A program made the position numbers and the translations under genes. A stretch of 64,000 nucleotides of DNA from Calvatia gigantea (taxonomy: Eukaryota > Basidiomycota > Agaricomycetes > Agaricales > Lycoperdaceae), in the NCBI GenBank assembly GCA_025093985.1, contig JACAAK010000010.1, positions 1,575,501-1,639,500 of the forward strand, given 5' to 3'. Below, in pieces: positions 1-11,821 of the stretch (position 1 is the first letter of the stretch; every line of letters begins with the position of its first letter). The notes under the pieces were generated by a model, which was not told the origin of the DNA, ran no database searches, and worked only from the letters and a program-made list of their open reading frames with translations.

Positions 1-166
1 CCGAACTTTATGCGGTGTACCTTAGGGCAGTGTAGGTGTTTTGCCAACTGCCAGCTGGACCCTGTTGACTGACTGTGCTATGCATGGTGTCAACCTATCC
101 CGGTTATAAGAAGAACCCAGGACCCAGTTTTGTATTCTTGTTCTGGGGTGATACCGCAAACACACC

Positions 167-1871
167 ATGACTTCCCCCGCCGACAAGTTCGAGTTTGGCA
201 CGCGCCTGGGTATCTTCCTCTCAGTAGAAGCATCACTGTTGGTCATTCCTCGAGGAGGCGTTAATCGGTTTACTTATGAATCTTGGGCAGGCTTTCAGCT
301 ATCTCAGTGTCGATTATCTTATGCTATACTGGCGTGAGTGTGTGCCCTTGTCCTTTGCGGGGGTTAACTGACATCGCTTTAGCACAAGCTGTTAAAGAAA
401 GCCCGAGCACGGCGAGCGATCAGGAAACTTCATGCGAATATTGGGCTTTCCCCCATAGACGCGACCGACTCTTTAGGCTTTGCTAATCTCATGGTTGCGG
501 AATTGATTCAAGCCCTCGGCGCATTACTCAACCTCAAATGGGTGACAGATGGTGTAAGCTGCACAACGCATTCCCGTCAGATCACAGGAACCTCTGATAC
601 AAACAAACCAGTTTATCACGGAAGGCGCTCTCTGCACTGCGCAAGGTCGCTTGAAGCAAGTTGGCGACGTTGGAGTTGCATTATTGTGAGTTCCCTTAAC
701 GTTCTAGTGCCACGGGAAAACTCTGACTCCTGTTTAACTATAGTTCACTTGTGAGCCAAATTTTACACAGGCGTCGGGGCGTAGAACTCATAAAGCTCAG
801 GTTATTGCGTTCGACACATTTTTCATGCTCTCCTTCGGATGGCGTGCCCCAAGGCGGATAGCTTCTTGGTCCCTCGTTGGTGTCGGTCTCTTCATTATCT
901 TGGTCATGGCAATTGGAAGTGGTGTCAATAGCGGAAAGAATCCTCCTTATTACGGAAACACCAAGTACTGTAAGATCCTCGCCTTCATTTGTCGTCATGG
1001 GCCCAACACAATTTATACAGGGTGCTGGATTCGGCCGGAATACAAAATTGAACGCATAGTATTCGAGTATCTCTGGATGTGGGTTGCCGCATTCACCATG
1101 CTCATCCTTTACGGACTTATAGCGCTCGTTATGCATGGCTACATCGTCGTTGAGGGAAAAAGGATACGGTTGAGGAATGAAGATGATAAACAGGCCACTA
1201 TGGCACTAGGAACGAGTTCAGAGGTTGGCGAGGATGAGAAGGCGAACAAGCTGGTCGCAAACATGATGCTTTTGTGAGGATTTTACTTCCTTTCAACTTT
1301 AATAAAAATTAACATGCTACGATTATCCAGCTATCCTGCTGTTTACATTTTCTGCGTTCTTCCAGTCAGCATTGTACGCTGGCTTGACTTTCGCGGCCAC
1401 ACGGTCTCTCCTGCTGCCACAATCTTCTCCAGCGTTGTCTTTTCGCTCTCTGGGTTCTTCAATGTCCTGTTATTCAAGTTCACCCGCCCAGCGCTAATTT
1501 CAGGCGACAACCTTGACCCCCCTTCCCGACCCGATCTCCCGACTTTAATGCCATTGGTTCCAAGTCATCATCCAGACCCACCTGCTGGTGCTGGGGGTAC
1601 AACCTATAGGCCCACTGGGTTTGGAATGTTGCCTGATGACTCTGAAATACCAAGTCCTGTTGTCACGTCTCCTGCTTCCGAGACTTCCGCTGTCAAATAT
1701 GCCCGGGCTCATGCCCGGTCCCAGACTACCTCCAGTTCCGGCACGAGACCGAGAACACAGGAATCCTTGAGGCCAGGCTCGCGAGACACTGCGCCGCCCC
1801 TGAGGTCTTTTGGAAGTCTTGAAGGTTCTGCATCTGTTCGTGCTCCTGGACTTGGGCATTTGCCAGAGTAG
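167..1871 (+). CDS. Seven-transmembrane receptor, fungal Git3/cAMP-receptor-like GPCR
   Basis: Joining exons 167-237, 291-333, 383-553, 612-685, 785-969, 1021-1273 and 1331-1871 gives an open frame of 445 residues. Successive hydrophobic helices are visible: GTRLGIFLSVEASLL in the first exon, a helix from about 870, the WVAAFTMLILYGLIALV stretch after 1070, and YPAVYIFCVLPVSIVRW at the start of exon 7. A YWCWIRPEY motif before helix 5 and a long polar, Ser/Pro-rich cytoplasmic tail are typical of fungal glucose/cAMP-type receptors. The tail from about 1500 has many serines and prolines, consistent with phosphorylation. By family it would be a plasma-membrane receptor signalling through a heterotrimeric G protein; the ligand cannot be read from sequence. 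The exon 4/5 junction was chosen because only the acceptor at 783-784 keeps frame. The assignment rests on topology and a few motifs. Confidence 0.72.
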
Positions 1872-2101
1872 AAGCAATGTCAGGTTGTAATATACCTCCG
1901 GTTGGGTCTGCTTCTCTTGTACACTAGCATTATTTTGGATTCGGGGGTCGTGTAAGCTCAATAATGAACATTATCTGTCTATAAGCCGGTTTGTCATTCG
2001 TTAGGTCATAGCGAAGATGCTGAGTAAATCAATGATCGACAACTATCTAGAAACCTGGGAATAATGGTATGTGAAAATGCACAGGTAACGGGCCACGCGC
2101 A

Positions 2102-4593
2102 TCAAGTGCGCTTCTTCCTCGTTCCAGTGGCAGTGGCAGAAGCTTTAGCGGTTGGCTTCCTTGTCCTCGCCGACTTCTTCGGCGAAACCTCAGGCTCTCC
2201 GACATTCCCACCACTGACTGTTGCGGATAATCTTGATGACCTCCTGCGAGTTTGCACGCCCTCTGCAAGTTCGTCCGCCAAATCTGATGCTGTCGATCCG
2301 CGTGAGAGTCTGCCTGTACTCGCTGCAATAAACTTCCGACTCGAGATTTTTACGCTGCGCAAAGGCGCAACCTGGTCTTCCTCCGCATCATCGTCAACAA
2401 GTGCACCAGGAAGGTTATGTTGAGGCGAAGAGCGGCGACGCTTAGGATCTTTCGACTCGGTCCTCTTTGATCGAGCTTTTTTATGTCCACGCGATGTGGT
2501 ACTACGCGCAGATACGGACTGTTTAGAACGTGCGGTGCGAGCAGTGGCAACTTCCTCTTCCTCCTCTTGCGGCTTGTCTTTGTGAGAACCGCCCTCTTCC
2601 ATATCCTCATCTTCGTCGTCGCCGAATGATCCGGGAACTTTACGCTTCATGCTCGAAGATGAAGAGTGTAATTTTTCAGCTGGTTTAGCTTCAGGTCCAC
2701 TTTCGATATTCATCCAGCTCTGGATATCATTGCCGAATATCGAAAAGCCGAGGTCCTGTTTTTGTTCCTGTTGTTGGTCAAGGGGTTGGGGCTCATGTGC
2801 ATCCATTTCTTCATCCATCTTGCCCTCCTCATCGACATGTTCATCATCGGCTTTCTCGGGTCCTGCTATTTGAGCATCCCCGTTCGCAGGTGGTTGTTCG
2901 GGAGGTGGGAATAGCGCCCGGGGTTGTCGCTGGACTTTTGAGGGCGGCGTGTAGAAGGCATTCGGCTGCTGGTTTGCCGAGATGAAAGTCTTGCCGCTGG
3001 GTTTTGTGACTTGATTGGTAACAGGTGCCGGGAATTTGGTGCCCGAAAGAGGAGAGGAAATATGCGGCAGGGTGCCGAGTGCTAAACGGCCCGCAGTATT
3101 GCTGAGTGAATGGCGCGGTCGTGAACCGGATGGACTAGGAAAGGTCGTTGGAAGCGTGGACAACGGGAAGCTGGAGCGGGGCGCAGTCGAGTTTACGGAG
3201 GGGTTATTCGGGACTGTGGGTAGTTGAGGCGCGGCGGGAATCGCAGGCAGTGTAGGAATAGGTCCTCCAAACCTAGGCGCATTCGCACGCTCGGGTATGG
3301 GACGAGAAACTGGTAACTTGGATGTCGAGGGATGCACGTCGGAAGGTCGAATTTCTTCCCAAGACTGAGCCATGTCAACGTCCTCCCTTGCTGGAGATTT
3401 ACGGCCAGGTAGTTCAACTTTGGTACTAGGTGCCTGAATTGACAGCTCTGCATCGATGAAGGCGCGTTCAATCGCAGGAAGGGCGTCATATAGGTCCTGG
3501 ACCATTTTTGAGCGATCCTGCGCTTGTCGGGTATTAGCCCCCACTTTGGACGAGGTGAACTCTCTGTCCATGCGAATGGCATCAACATATCGGCCCAGTT
3601 GAATCAGGCGGACGGATATCAAATCCTGGAATAATGGCAGAGCATCGGGTGGGAGAGTGGTGGGAGGTTTACAAATGTATGCATGAAGAGTAGATTCTTC
3701 GAATGCTGAGAGAGGAAGGCTTAACAACTGCACTAGAGCAGTTGGTCTTGGTTTAGCTGCATAGGAAAATCAGGCTAGCAGAGCTTCAAAATTGGCCTGG
3801 TACGTACGCGAAACACACCATTCCAATATCTTTTGTAAAAGGCGAGGACGAATCTCATTGGATTCGTGGAATGTCCGTTGGTATTGCCAAGCCTCCAATA
3901 AGCTTGAATCGGCGAGGGCAAGGGTAAAGAGCTCGATGTCATCCGGTTCCGTCAAGGGCGGCTTTGTTGAGCGAACATATTTGCGTATAAGAGCAGAAGC
4001 GCCAGGAGCCAAAGAAATAGCTTGTAAGATTTTGGAAGCGAAATCTCTGTTCAGGCGAACATCTGCAAGAACGGAAACGCCGCGCTACGACATGATCAGA
4101 GGGTACACAACAGTGTAAATGGTTGATATACATACGGGGAGGTTAATTCCTGAGTCCAAATGCCAATACGCATCTGCGAGGGCACAGAACTGCGGTGGAA
4201 TGCACCTTTGCATTGCAAACTTGTCTTCCCTACCATCTTGATGCCACTTGAGTAGGAAATAAATCAGACAGTCCTTCTTCAACGCGTCATAGTTGGAGTT
4301 CTCGATAGCCTCGAGAAGTCGAATGAGAGAGGGTTCGTCGCGTGGAGGATATAATATATCAGGAGAGCGGACACCTCCTGATCGCAGAAGAATGTCAAAA
4401 ATGAGCAAATCGTCCAGCATTGCTCGTCGTTGCTCTATTTCCTGTGGACGGGAGCCGCGCCACGCGAAATTGTTTGAAACTTCGAAGTGGGCAAGATATA
4501 CAGAATTGTGACCATGTTCTGAGCCCTTGGTAAGAATAGTAGTGAGTACTAGTGTTGCCATAGATGGCGGACAGCTCAACTTACATTCTCCAT
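2102..4593 (-). CDS. ELYS-like nuclear pore assembly protein with AT-hook-like tail
   Basis: Exons 4593-4585, 4525-4136, 4084-3808 and 3756-2102 join in frame to 776 residues. The N-terminal 300 residues match the ELYS-like helical domain: LLIFDILLRSGG, LYPP, ALKKDCLIYFLLKWHQDG, PPQFCALADAYWHLD, and later LTEPDDIELFTLALADS and SPKPRPTALVQLLSLPLSAFE. The C-terminal half is low-complexity, acidic then basic, with serine-arginine stretches and a RTRKP segment near the end that resembles an AT-hook. ELYS/MEL-28 proteins recruit the Nup107-160 complex to chromatin during pore assembly; DNA binding through the basic tail is inference. The start is uncertain: the Met at 4593 gives a 3-residue first exon, and the upstream frame back to about 4695 is also open, so a further 5' exon is possible. 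Confidence 0.8.
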
Positions 4594-5134
4594 GTCGAGG
4601 TCTATGCGGATTAGTTGATGAAGTGAGCGGAGCGCACTGCTTGGCTTCGAGCGTTGAACGACGTTGAACAGCAGTTGCCAAACTCGGTTCGAACAACAAA
4701 TGGCTTATGTAAGCGACAGCCCACCAAAATCAATCTAATCATATCAGAAGCATTCATATTCAACAATTGGCGAGAGCTTTGCCATCACTTTGGCTCCAGC
4801 GAGGGGCCTACGCGTCGCCTAAGAGTTTGAGAATTCCCCCATTACACTTTCAACTAAGGGCAGTAATAGCCTCCGCACAACCACGGGAATAGTGGTGATT
4901 CCAGAATCAACCAGGATGTTGGGGAAGAAATAAAAAGTGAAGGCAGCTCATCCACAATTGCTGAAATTGGACCGGCAGCGACAACAAAGATGGAGCAATA
5001 CTACAATATTTACCCACTGGTATACTATATATAACGCACTAAAGGTATATGATGAAACGACGAAAGATGTGCGGAAACTGTGTTGGGGAGCCCCAAAAAG
5101 GAGGGAGAGGAATTGTATGAGGCACAGCTGTGAT

Positions 5135-7952
5135 CTAGGAGCAGCCGGTTGCAGATAACTTGTTCTTAGGCCAAGCCTCCCCATACTGCTCCCAGGTTGT
5201 AAGGTTGGAATTGGTATAAGTCTCTTTATACCTATCAAAGGAGAAAATAGAATCATCAGCAAGGGCGAAGGATCATAATACCAACACGCACGTTTCAATG
5301 TACTCCATGGTTGGGTATTCCTTAGGATCGCAACCAATATTGACCGCGTCTTTGGGTTGATAGATACGGATATAATCAACGCTCATCGCGGTCGGGAATG
5401 TTAACGCGTCAAAGTCAATTTCACCGAAGTTGTGAGAGAACCCAAGGTTAGCGATAATGTACTACAATGATCAACATCAGAAATGATAATGACCTGAACG
5501 AAGAAGAAGGGCACACCATCGGTTCTAATGGCATTGGACGGGCACTGATCTGACTACGCGGGTCTGCGCCTAGTCCGGCGGCATAGATAGTCCAAGCTGG
5601 TTTCTCGTCGTTCACCCATGTGATGTAAGCGTTATCGAACCTAGGGGGGTGGGATTCGGATGGGCGAGGACCTTATGAAAGTGATTTGACTCACCCTGGC
5701 TTGTACTCGAATGCGTATAGGGCATAACATCCCCCACTGAGTTCATAGCAAGCCTGGTTCGTGTCCGAGAGACCACTCGTCGTTTGTTGATATACACCTT
5801 TTGTGACATCAGATGGATTTGAGGCTTTTGCCAGGAGAGCTGACCTCCAACGTAGGTATTCAATTCGGTCGTGTCTGGATCATAGATAACCATGTTTTGG
5901 GAAGTATTCTGCCATTTATACTCCGCCTACACAAGGGGCTGAGCAATGTCATAAATGGGTGTAGCGGGAGGCTTACGTTATAGGGTGCCCACTGCGCAGA
6001 CAAAGATACCTACGTATTAAACATGAGCAACCTCGTGGCCAGGATGGTGAGAAAAACTACATGTACCTTGCCACCAACATCCTTCAAGACAGTCGCCTCG
6101 AAGATATCGATTTCAGGGGCGGAACGTCCGACATAACTGCCGTCGCCTCGCATAGGTCCAGGATGAGACTCTCCAGGACATGTGCATGCGGCTAAAGGGG
6201 ATCAGCTACAATACATGTCAAACAAGTATTTGCGCTCACATAATCGCTGCCCGGGTAGGTACGACTTTGCGTAGCATTTGTCAAATTAAACAGTCCCACA
6301 AGGGAAGAGCGAAGAAACATACCAGCATATCTCTGTTATATTGGTCACCACCCTGGAGAGCCCAAATCGGTGTAATACCGTCAGGGTTAGTTTGGTTGGG
6401 CAGAGTACCAACATCACAGGAATCATATGAGTAAGGCCACTGAGAAGGCAGTGAGCGGAAACCGGGTCAAGGGTGAAAAACTAACGCACCATGCCTTCCA
6501 CGGTCGCACCAAAACCGGCTCGTCCTAGGTTTCCCATTGTCCAAATTGCCGGCCAAAGGCCACTGGACGAGGTATAAACATGGCTTAGTAGCTTGAGTTT
6601 CGAGCTCCGACTTACGGGATTAGGTTCGAACCAGGTAATTGAACAGAAGCTACAGGGCCGAACCAATGAGTTATCAGTCCTCGCACTGATGGCGAGTATC
6701 ATACCTTCTATCATTCCACCCGTAAAACAGAACTTGTTCCTGTAGACACATCAATATCGGTTATAGACCAACTTGTAAAAAGGGCGCACCACGTCTGGAG
6801 CTGTTGAGGGGCGATCACAAATTGTGACGGGGTAATCTCTGAAACTAAAGAAAAAACAGCCTACCATGGCCGACCGATAATTGAGGTCATGATTATTTCT
6901 GGGATCGGACACGCGGTCAAGCGTCAAACGCAGTGACCCATTGCTTGTGGTAGCTGAACACCTTGTCAGCAAATAAACTCTTACCAACATAAAAGGACCC
7001 GTACCCTGCAAAGGGTCATACCACTCCAAGTCGTTCTACGGCCAAAAGATGATGAGCGCATGTCAAACCCAAATAACGAAATTATTTACCGTTCCCCAAT
7101 AATGCAAATCCACCGCCTCCCAGTACGGATCATCTCCTGGATAGAATGACCGACCATCGAGATTGAACTCATCCGAAAATACGAGCACAAATTCTTCCTT
7201 TCCCGTGTACGATTTTTTCGTGTAAGCTTCCTCCGGGGTATCCTTGTCAATGAGGCCCCAATTACCGGGCATATCGGGAACCTGTCCTGTCGCATTGATA
7301 CCACCCAAGTTGAAACCACCCTGGGTGGTCTGCACTCTTCTGAAAACGTGCGATACAACCGGATAGCCTGGTTGCCAAATTGTTCAGCCGTCTGTTCATC
7401 AACCTGAATTTTTGACATGTGAATTTAACATACCAGCACTAGCCGCGAGATGCTGATCTGAGTACGCTTCCAAACACAAAAGGAAATAAAGATACCTACA
7501 AGAGCATCAAGCATCCCAGCACAAGTATAAACAGACATCCCACGTTGGCCAGCCCTCGTGAGGTGAAAATGGTGCCCCCTCTGTCGTTGATTCTATCCCT
7601 CCGCGGATCAGGATTGTGCAGAAAATCGTCGGATTCGGGATCATTCATGAGCACCGGCATGCCCCATGTGGCTGGGGAAGGTGCGAGAGAATACTACGAA
7701 CATCGGTTGGCAGCGTTTTAGTACGAACAGATGAGGGTAGCGTACCTTTTCTGACATGGACAACTAGAGGAGTGTTAAGTCGAAAAATACAAAGTGTGAT
7801 GCTTGGGCACTTACAGGAAGGCCAGGCGATGATCGAGTGCTACCGCCGGCACCATCTGACCGGAAACGGAGGGAGCTGGGCTGTGAAGGAAAGGCACTCC
7901 TACTAGAAACGAGGCCTGAGGTCGATGGAGACGCTGGAAACCTGCCCTCCAT
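5135..7952 (-). CDS. KRE6: Beta-1,6-glucan synthesis-associated protein, KRE6/SKN1 family (GH16-like)
   Basis: Twenty exons join to exactly 1782 nt (593 residues). Order: short polar N-terminus; [12 protein letters not shown]; one signal-anchor helix ([23 protein letters not shown], about residues 95-118); then the lumenal catalytic-like domain with [46 protein letters not shown] [33 protein letters not shown] and [18 protein letters not shown] carries the ExDxxE-like acidic site of the GH16 clan. The protein is type II membrane, probably Golgi/ER or plasma membrane, acting in cell-wall beta-glucan assembly. Very small exons are required: 5 nt (7434-7438), 11 nt (6790-6800) and 18 nt (7746-7763). 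No frame break was found. The start at 7952 is the first Met of that frame; a short extra 5' exon cannot be excluded. The cytoplasmic tail is shorter than in yeast Kre6. Confidence 0.92.
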
Positions 7953-9876
7953 CCCTGACTGTGTATATGAACAAGCAAAGAGCGTGATATTAGTCTGGCA
8001 GGGAGTGTACTGGTACGCGAAAGGGTGCTAAAGAGAGGAGAGCGGAAGCAGGGGAGATGGTTGAAAGACAATATGCACCAGTTACCCAGTGGGAAAGAAG
8101 AAACAGATCAAAATCATGTATTCACCAAGAAAGGGCCAAGCCCGCTTCCAGAAATTTTGACTCTGGTGTATTAATTTGCTCCCCGGACTAACAGGAGCCA
8201 ACACCTGCACGCCGCTTGATCTCCTCTAAGCTCAAATTTCCAGGGGTGAATGATTCATTCAATGTTCATGGTAGTAACGACTATTGCGCTTAGAAACCTG
8301 CCACGTTGAGGCCAAGCCAGACGAGCGAGCCGCATAGCCATCATGAAAACCGTAAGGGACAAAAAGAATCGCGGCTTTCGGCAGGCCCCGTTGCCAGTCG
8401 TAATGACACCCTCCGACAGGTCTGCCAACGCGTGATTCCACCAACCAATACTCTGAGGTCCGGTGGACAAGATGGGGACATAACTAGGGAATCTTGTATA
8501 CAAACGGCGCCTGAGAGGGAGTGCAAAAGAACTCAAATGACCAGCCGGTCATATCCTTTTTGGGAGGGTGGGCTAAATTTAACCTGCCTGATTGCGTCAA
8601 CCTGCTATTCCTCCCCTTTTGTATTGTTCCTGATGCCCAACCCCTGCGCTTCGTCGGGTGGTCCTCTGTAGGCTCCATCTTGAAGGCACCCCTACTTATT
8701 TGTGTCGCGACGAGAGGCGACGACTTTCCTAGGCGTGGAAAGCTTCCAGGATCAAAACTTGTATTCATGGTCACGCTCCTGCCCCAATCTGTCCCCCACG
8801 GTACCACTGGGTTTTCTCACGGAAGGGGTTTAAAGTTTCCAGTGTTGCTGGTGAAGGGCTCAACCTGGGACGATGTGGCTGCTGTTCTTCCCAATAATAT
8901 GCGCTGTGTCTATGTCGCTCTGCGGAGGAGCATCTTTTTTGAAGCTCGCCATGACTTCAATTGAGCCTGTTAATGAACAGAGCAGAGGATGCTGAGACTT
9001 CGGGCTGCATGTTCCCGGACAACCCACTCAGTGATACGTGCATACAGGTAGCAACCGTTGGGATGGCCAAGTTGCATAAATGCAAACGGACAGCCGACGG
9101 CCCGATATGTGTCTCAGAACCCGGAACACCATTGTGGTTTTTGAACAGGGAAATTCTACACTACAGGTTTTGGCAAAAGTGCATTATATTGGACAATCCT
9201 GGCCAATTCTCGAGCGCTGAGACCTGGATTACTCTGTGTAGTGTATATGCGAAGGTACCTGGTCTGGCTTAAGACCTCCCTTGACCTTGGTGCCGTGCGT
9301 CAGGTTGACTGAGTTTGACCGTGCAGCCTAGGTACGAGGAAGCTTTGATTGACTGGGGGTATATACCAGGTTACCTGCATTTGGTGTTTATGGGGACCTG
9401 TTCAGAGCCTGCATGCGGGATCAGTAGGGCCCAGGCTCACTGAATCTGTGTCCTCTCAGGGACAAAGTCTGAAAGTATCGTATGGAGGTGCGAAAAAGCA
9501 CTAAGCTGGCTGCAATTGTGTCTCGGCTCCCGGTCCAGCACTGTTTCGTCTCGCAAAGCTTCTCATACCCAATACGCCAAATTTTAAATCCAAATCTCCC
9601 GTCATGATCCCAACACTCCCACCCTCGAATCCTGGAGCAAAAAAGTCGCGATCAGCATTTTTTTACATTACCTGGACTGGTGCCATGTAACTTGTACCAC
9701 CCCGGAGAGGTGTGGAAGCACAAGACTGAAGGTCCCGTTCAATCGGCTATTCGTTCTACGGCAAAACAACGCAGGTTGAAAGGTCGACATGAGGTTTTAG
9801 GGGTGGGTCGACGTCTATTCCGCTTGTCTACGTATACACACACTTCTCGATAATGTTTTTAGATAATGCGCCTTGC
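7953..9876. other. Intergenic stretch, no supported gene
   Basis: This lies between the 5' end of KRE6 (-) and the 3' end of homoserine dehydrogenase (-), so it holds the KRE6 promoter. Open frames occur on both strands (the longest at 8521-8964, +) but show no family motif, no splice-compatible extensions and no codon pattern like the flanking genes. Confidence 0.5.
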
Positions 9877-11199
9877 TTAAACGAGCTTGAGGAGGTCACC
9901 CAACACTCCCATAGCTGTTACAGCTGCACCCGCACCAGCACCCTGGACGATCAACGGACGAGGGCCTATACCGCTTCGTGTGGAACATGATGATATTATC
10001 GGATCCTCCCAATGACGTCGCAAAGGGATGATTGATGGGGTATCTGAAAGTCACGTCGGTATCCTTGATATTGAGCATGGCTGGTCAACTTACTTCTCCA
10101 ATCCCGCTCTCACTTGACCATTAACGGCATCCACGACGCCAACGAACCGCAAAACATTGGATTCGGCACTGGCCTCAGCGTTGAGTTTGGCGAATTCGGC
10201 ATTAAATTCTGGGAGACGAGAAATAAATTCGTCACCGGTGGGGATATTCTCAAGGGCGGGAGGGATGAGAGAAGCCGTCTGCACGGATTTGAAGGATTCG
10301 AGCTGGGGGAGATTGGTTGGGGTGTTGGAGAAGGTAGATATGGTTCGCGATAGGATAGTCAGTTTGCGGGCAACGTCAAAACCGTTGAGATCATCTGCCG
10401 GATGAGGCTCCTGGGTGCAATGTCAGCCGCGTAAACAAAAAATTATCGACAACGTACGGTATAACCTTTCTCTCGGGCGTTGGCGACGACGGAGGAGAAA
10501 CTGGGGCCGTCGGCCTCCCCAGTGGAGAATTCGTTGAAGATGTAACTCATGGTTCCTGAGAATACGCCTTCAATTTTAATTACCTTTGAAGATCGTGAAT
10601 TTCATGTTCTATCATTAGTATATTGACCGTACCTGATCACCAGTTGCGACCAACTCCTTCAGGGTATTGATGACAGGTAGTCCGGCACCCACAGTCGCTT
10701 CGTTCAAGAAGCGGGCACCGCTTTGCTTGCCAGCCTTCAAAATATCATTAAAAAGAGCTAATTCTCCTGAGAACGCCTTCTTGTTGGGGGTAACGACATT
10801 AAAGCCTTGCCCAATCCATTCGGGGTAGAGTGCCGCAACTTGATCAGAGGAAGTGTTGTCAACGATCGCCACACGCTTATTTCCAGTAACGAGTTCCTTG
10901 AGTTGCTGTGTCAATGTCCCGAGGTCGGACTTGTTTTTCGAAGCGGCCAGAGCACCTTTCCAGTCATATCCGGGTTGAATCGGGGTGGATGGGTTAAAGA
11001 GGGTGCGGGTGGAGGAGGAGAGGGAGATGAGACTGAACGGAGAGTCTTGTTCAGGAATAGAGAGGAGTTGGTTGATGAGTTCTGAGCCAACGAGGCCCAC
11101 TCCGACGACTGCTACATGGATCTTAGACTGTGCAACAGACATGGTGGAACGATGGAGGAGGGAAAGAGATCTGGAGATGATCGAGGACATTGTTAGCAT
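9877..11199 (-). CDS. HOM6: Homoserine dehydrogenase, apparent +1 frame break near the C-terminus
   Basis: Exons 11199-10633, 10583-10458, 10410-10094 and 10043-9877 encode the NADP-linked enzyme that reduces aspartate semialdehyde to homoserine for threonine and methionine synthesis. Visible: Rossmann motif VAVVGVGLVGSELI, AIVDNTSSDQ, VVTPNKKAFSG, FLNEATVGAGLPVI, the catalytic-domain segment VFSGTMSYIFNEF and DDLNGFDVARKLTILSR. About 390 residues, normal for fungi. The Met at 11142 (MSVAQSK) may be the true start; the longer one adds a short Ser-rich leader. The last exon breaks frame: after FHTKRY the expected PLIVQGAGAGAAVTAMGVLGD continues one base further on, around 9962-9966. The summed exon length exceeds a multiple of three by exactly one. 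Read literally, the enzyme would end in about 20 wrong residues. It is divergent from KGD2. Confidence 0.93.
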
Positions 11200-11821
11200 T
11201 TCATTTTGGCGATATTGATCCTATTGATGGACGAGCCTGAATCCAGCTATTCAGCCTGGTAATAGCTATAATTTGTCCTGCCGAAGAGCGAGTTTGCAAG
11301 ATGCACATTTTTTAGGGAGGCTACTCTGAGCTCACGGAGTGCGGAGTGACAAGTTTAGCACCTTAACGCGACTATTTCAATGGAAAATGACAATTGGTAG
11401 ATCCCTGCACTTCGGCATCCTCTGAGGCCTGATCGATCAACCAATCAATCCTTCGGAACTTTCGGAATGGCACGAAAAACTGGTGAGCCCGTTTCAGGCG
11501 CTTTCAAAGCTGATAAAATTTCAAAGGAAACATGATGATTTGTTCTCTGGTTTGAGGGTAGCCAGAGTGAAATTTCAGAGTATAAGGATCATCAATAAAC
11601 ACGGAGTGGGAGTGGGGAGGTCGAAGTAGTCCTCGGCCGGACCGACCAAGCTGTGCCAAACAAATTACATCGTCAACTGCTGGCAAAGAACGACTATCAC
11701 CTTTCTCCGGTTTTTCTTTCCATCTTTTAACCTCTCCTCAAATCTTTTAGACCTTTCCTGTATAGAAAGGACACCTTCTAATATCTCTTGCTTGCCTTTG
11801 ACCAGACTTTCTGCTGATCCA
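11200..11821. promoter_or_regulatory. Shared divergent intergenic region HOM6 / KGD2
   Basis: A 622-bp gap separates the start of homoserine dehydrogenase (-) from the start of the 2-oxoglutarate dehydrogenase E2 gene (+). It must hold both promoters. Pyrimidine-rich tracts precede the KGD2 start (for example 11700-11750). No convincing TATA box was seen. Confidence 0.5.

Noticed and set aside
667..801. Frame break between exons 4 and 5 of the receptor gene
   Set aside because: Using the AG at 783-784 as acceptor restores a continuous VALLTHKAQVIAFDTFF frame, so no error is needed.
6600..6640. tRNA-like T-arm motif (AGGTTCGAACC)
   Set aside because: It lies inside a KRE6 exon and no acceptor stem or anticodon arm can be folded around it.
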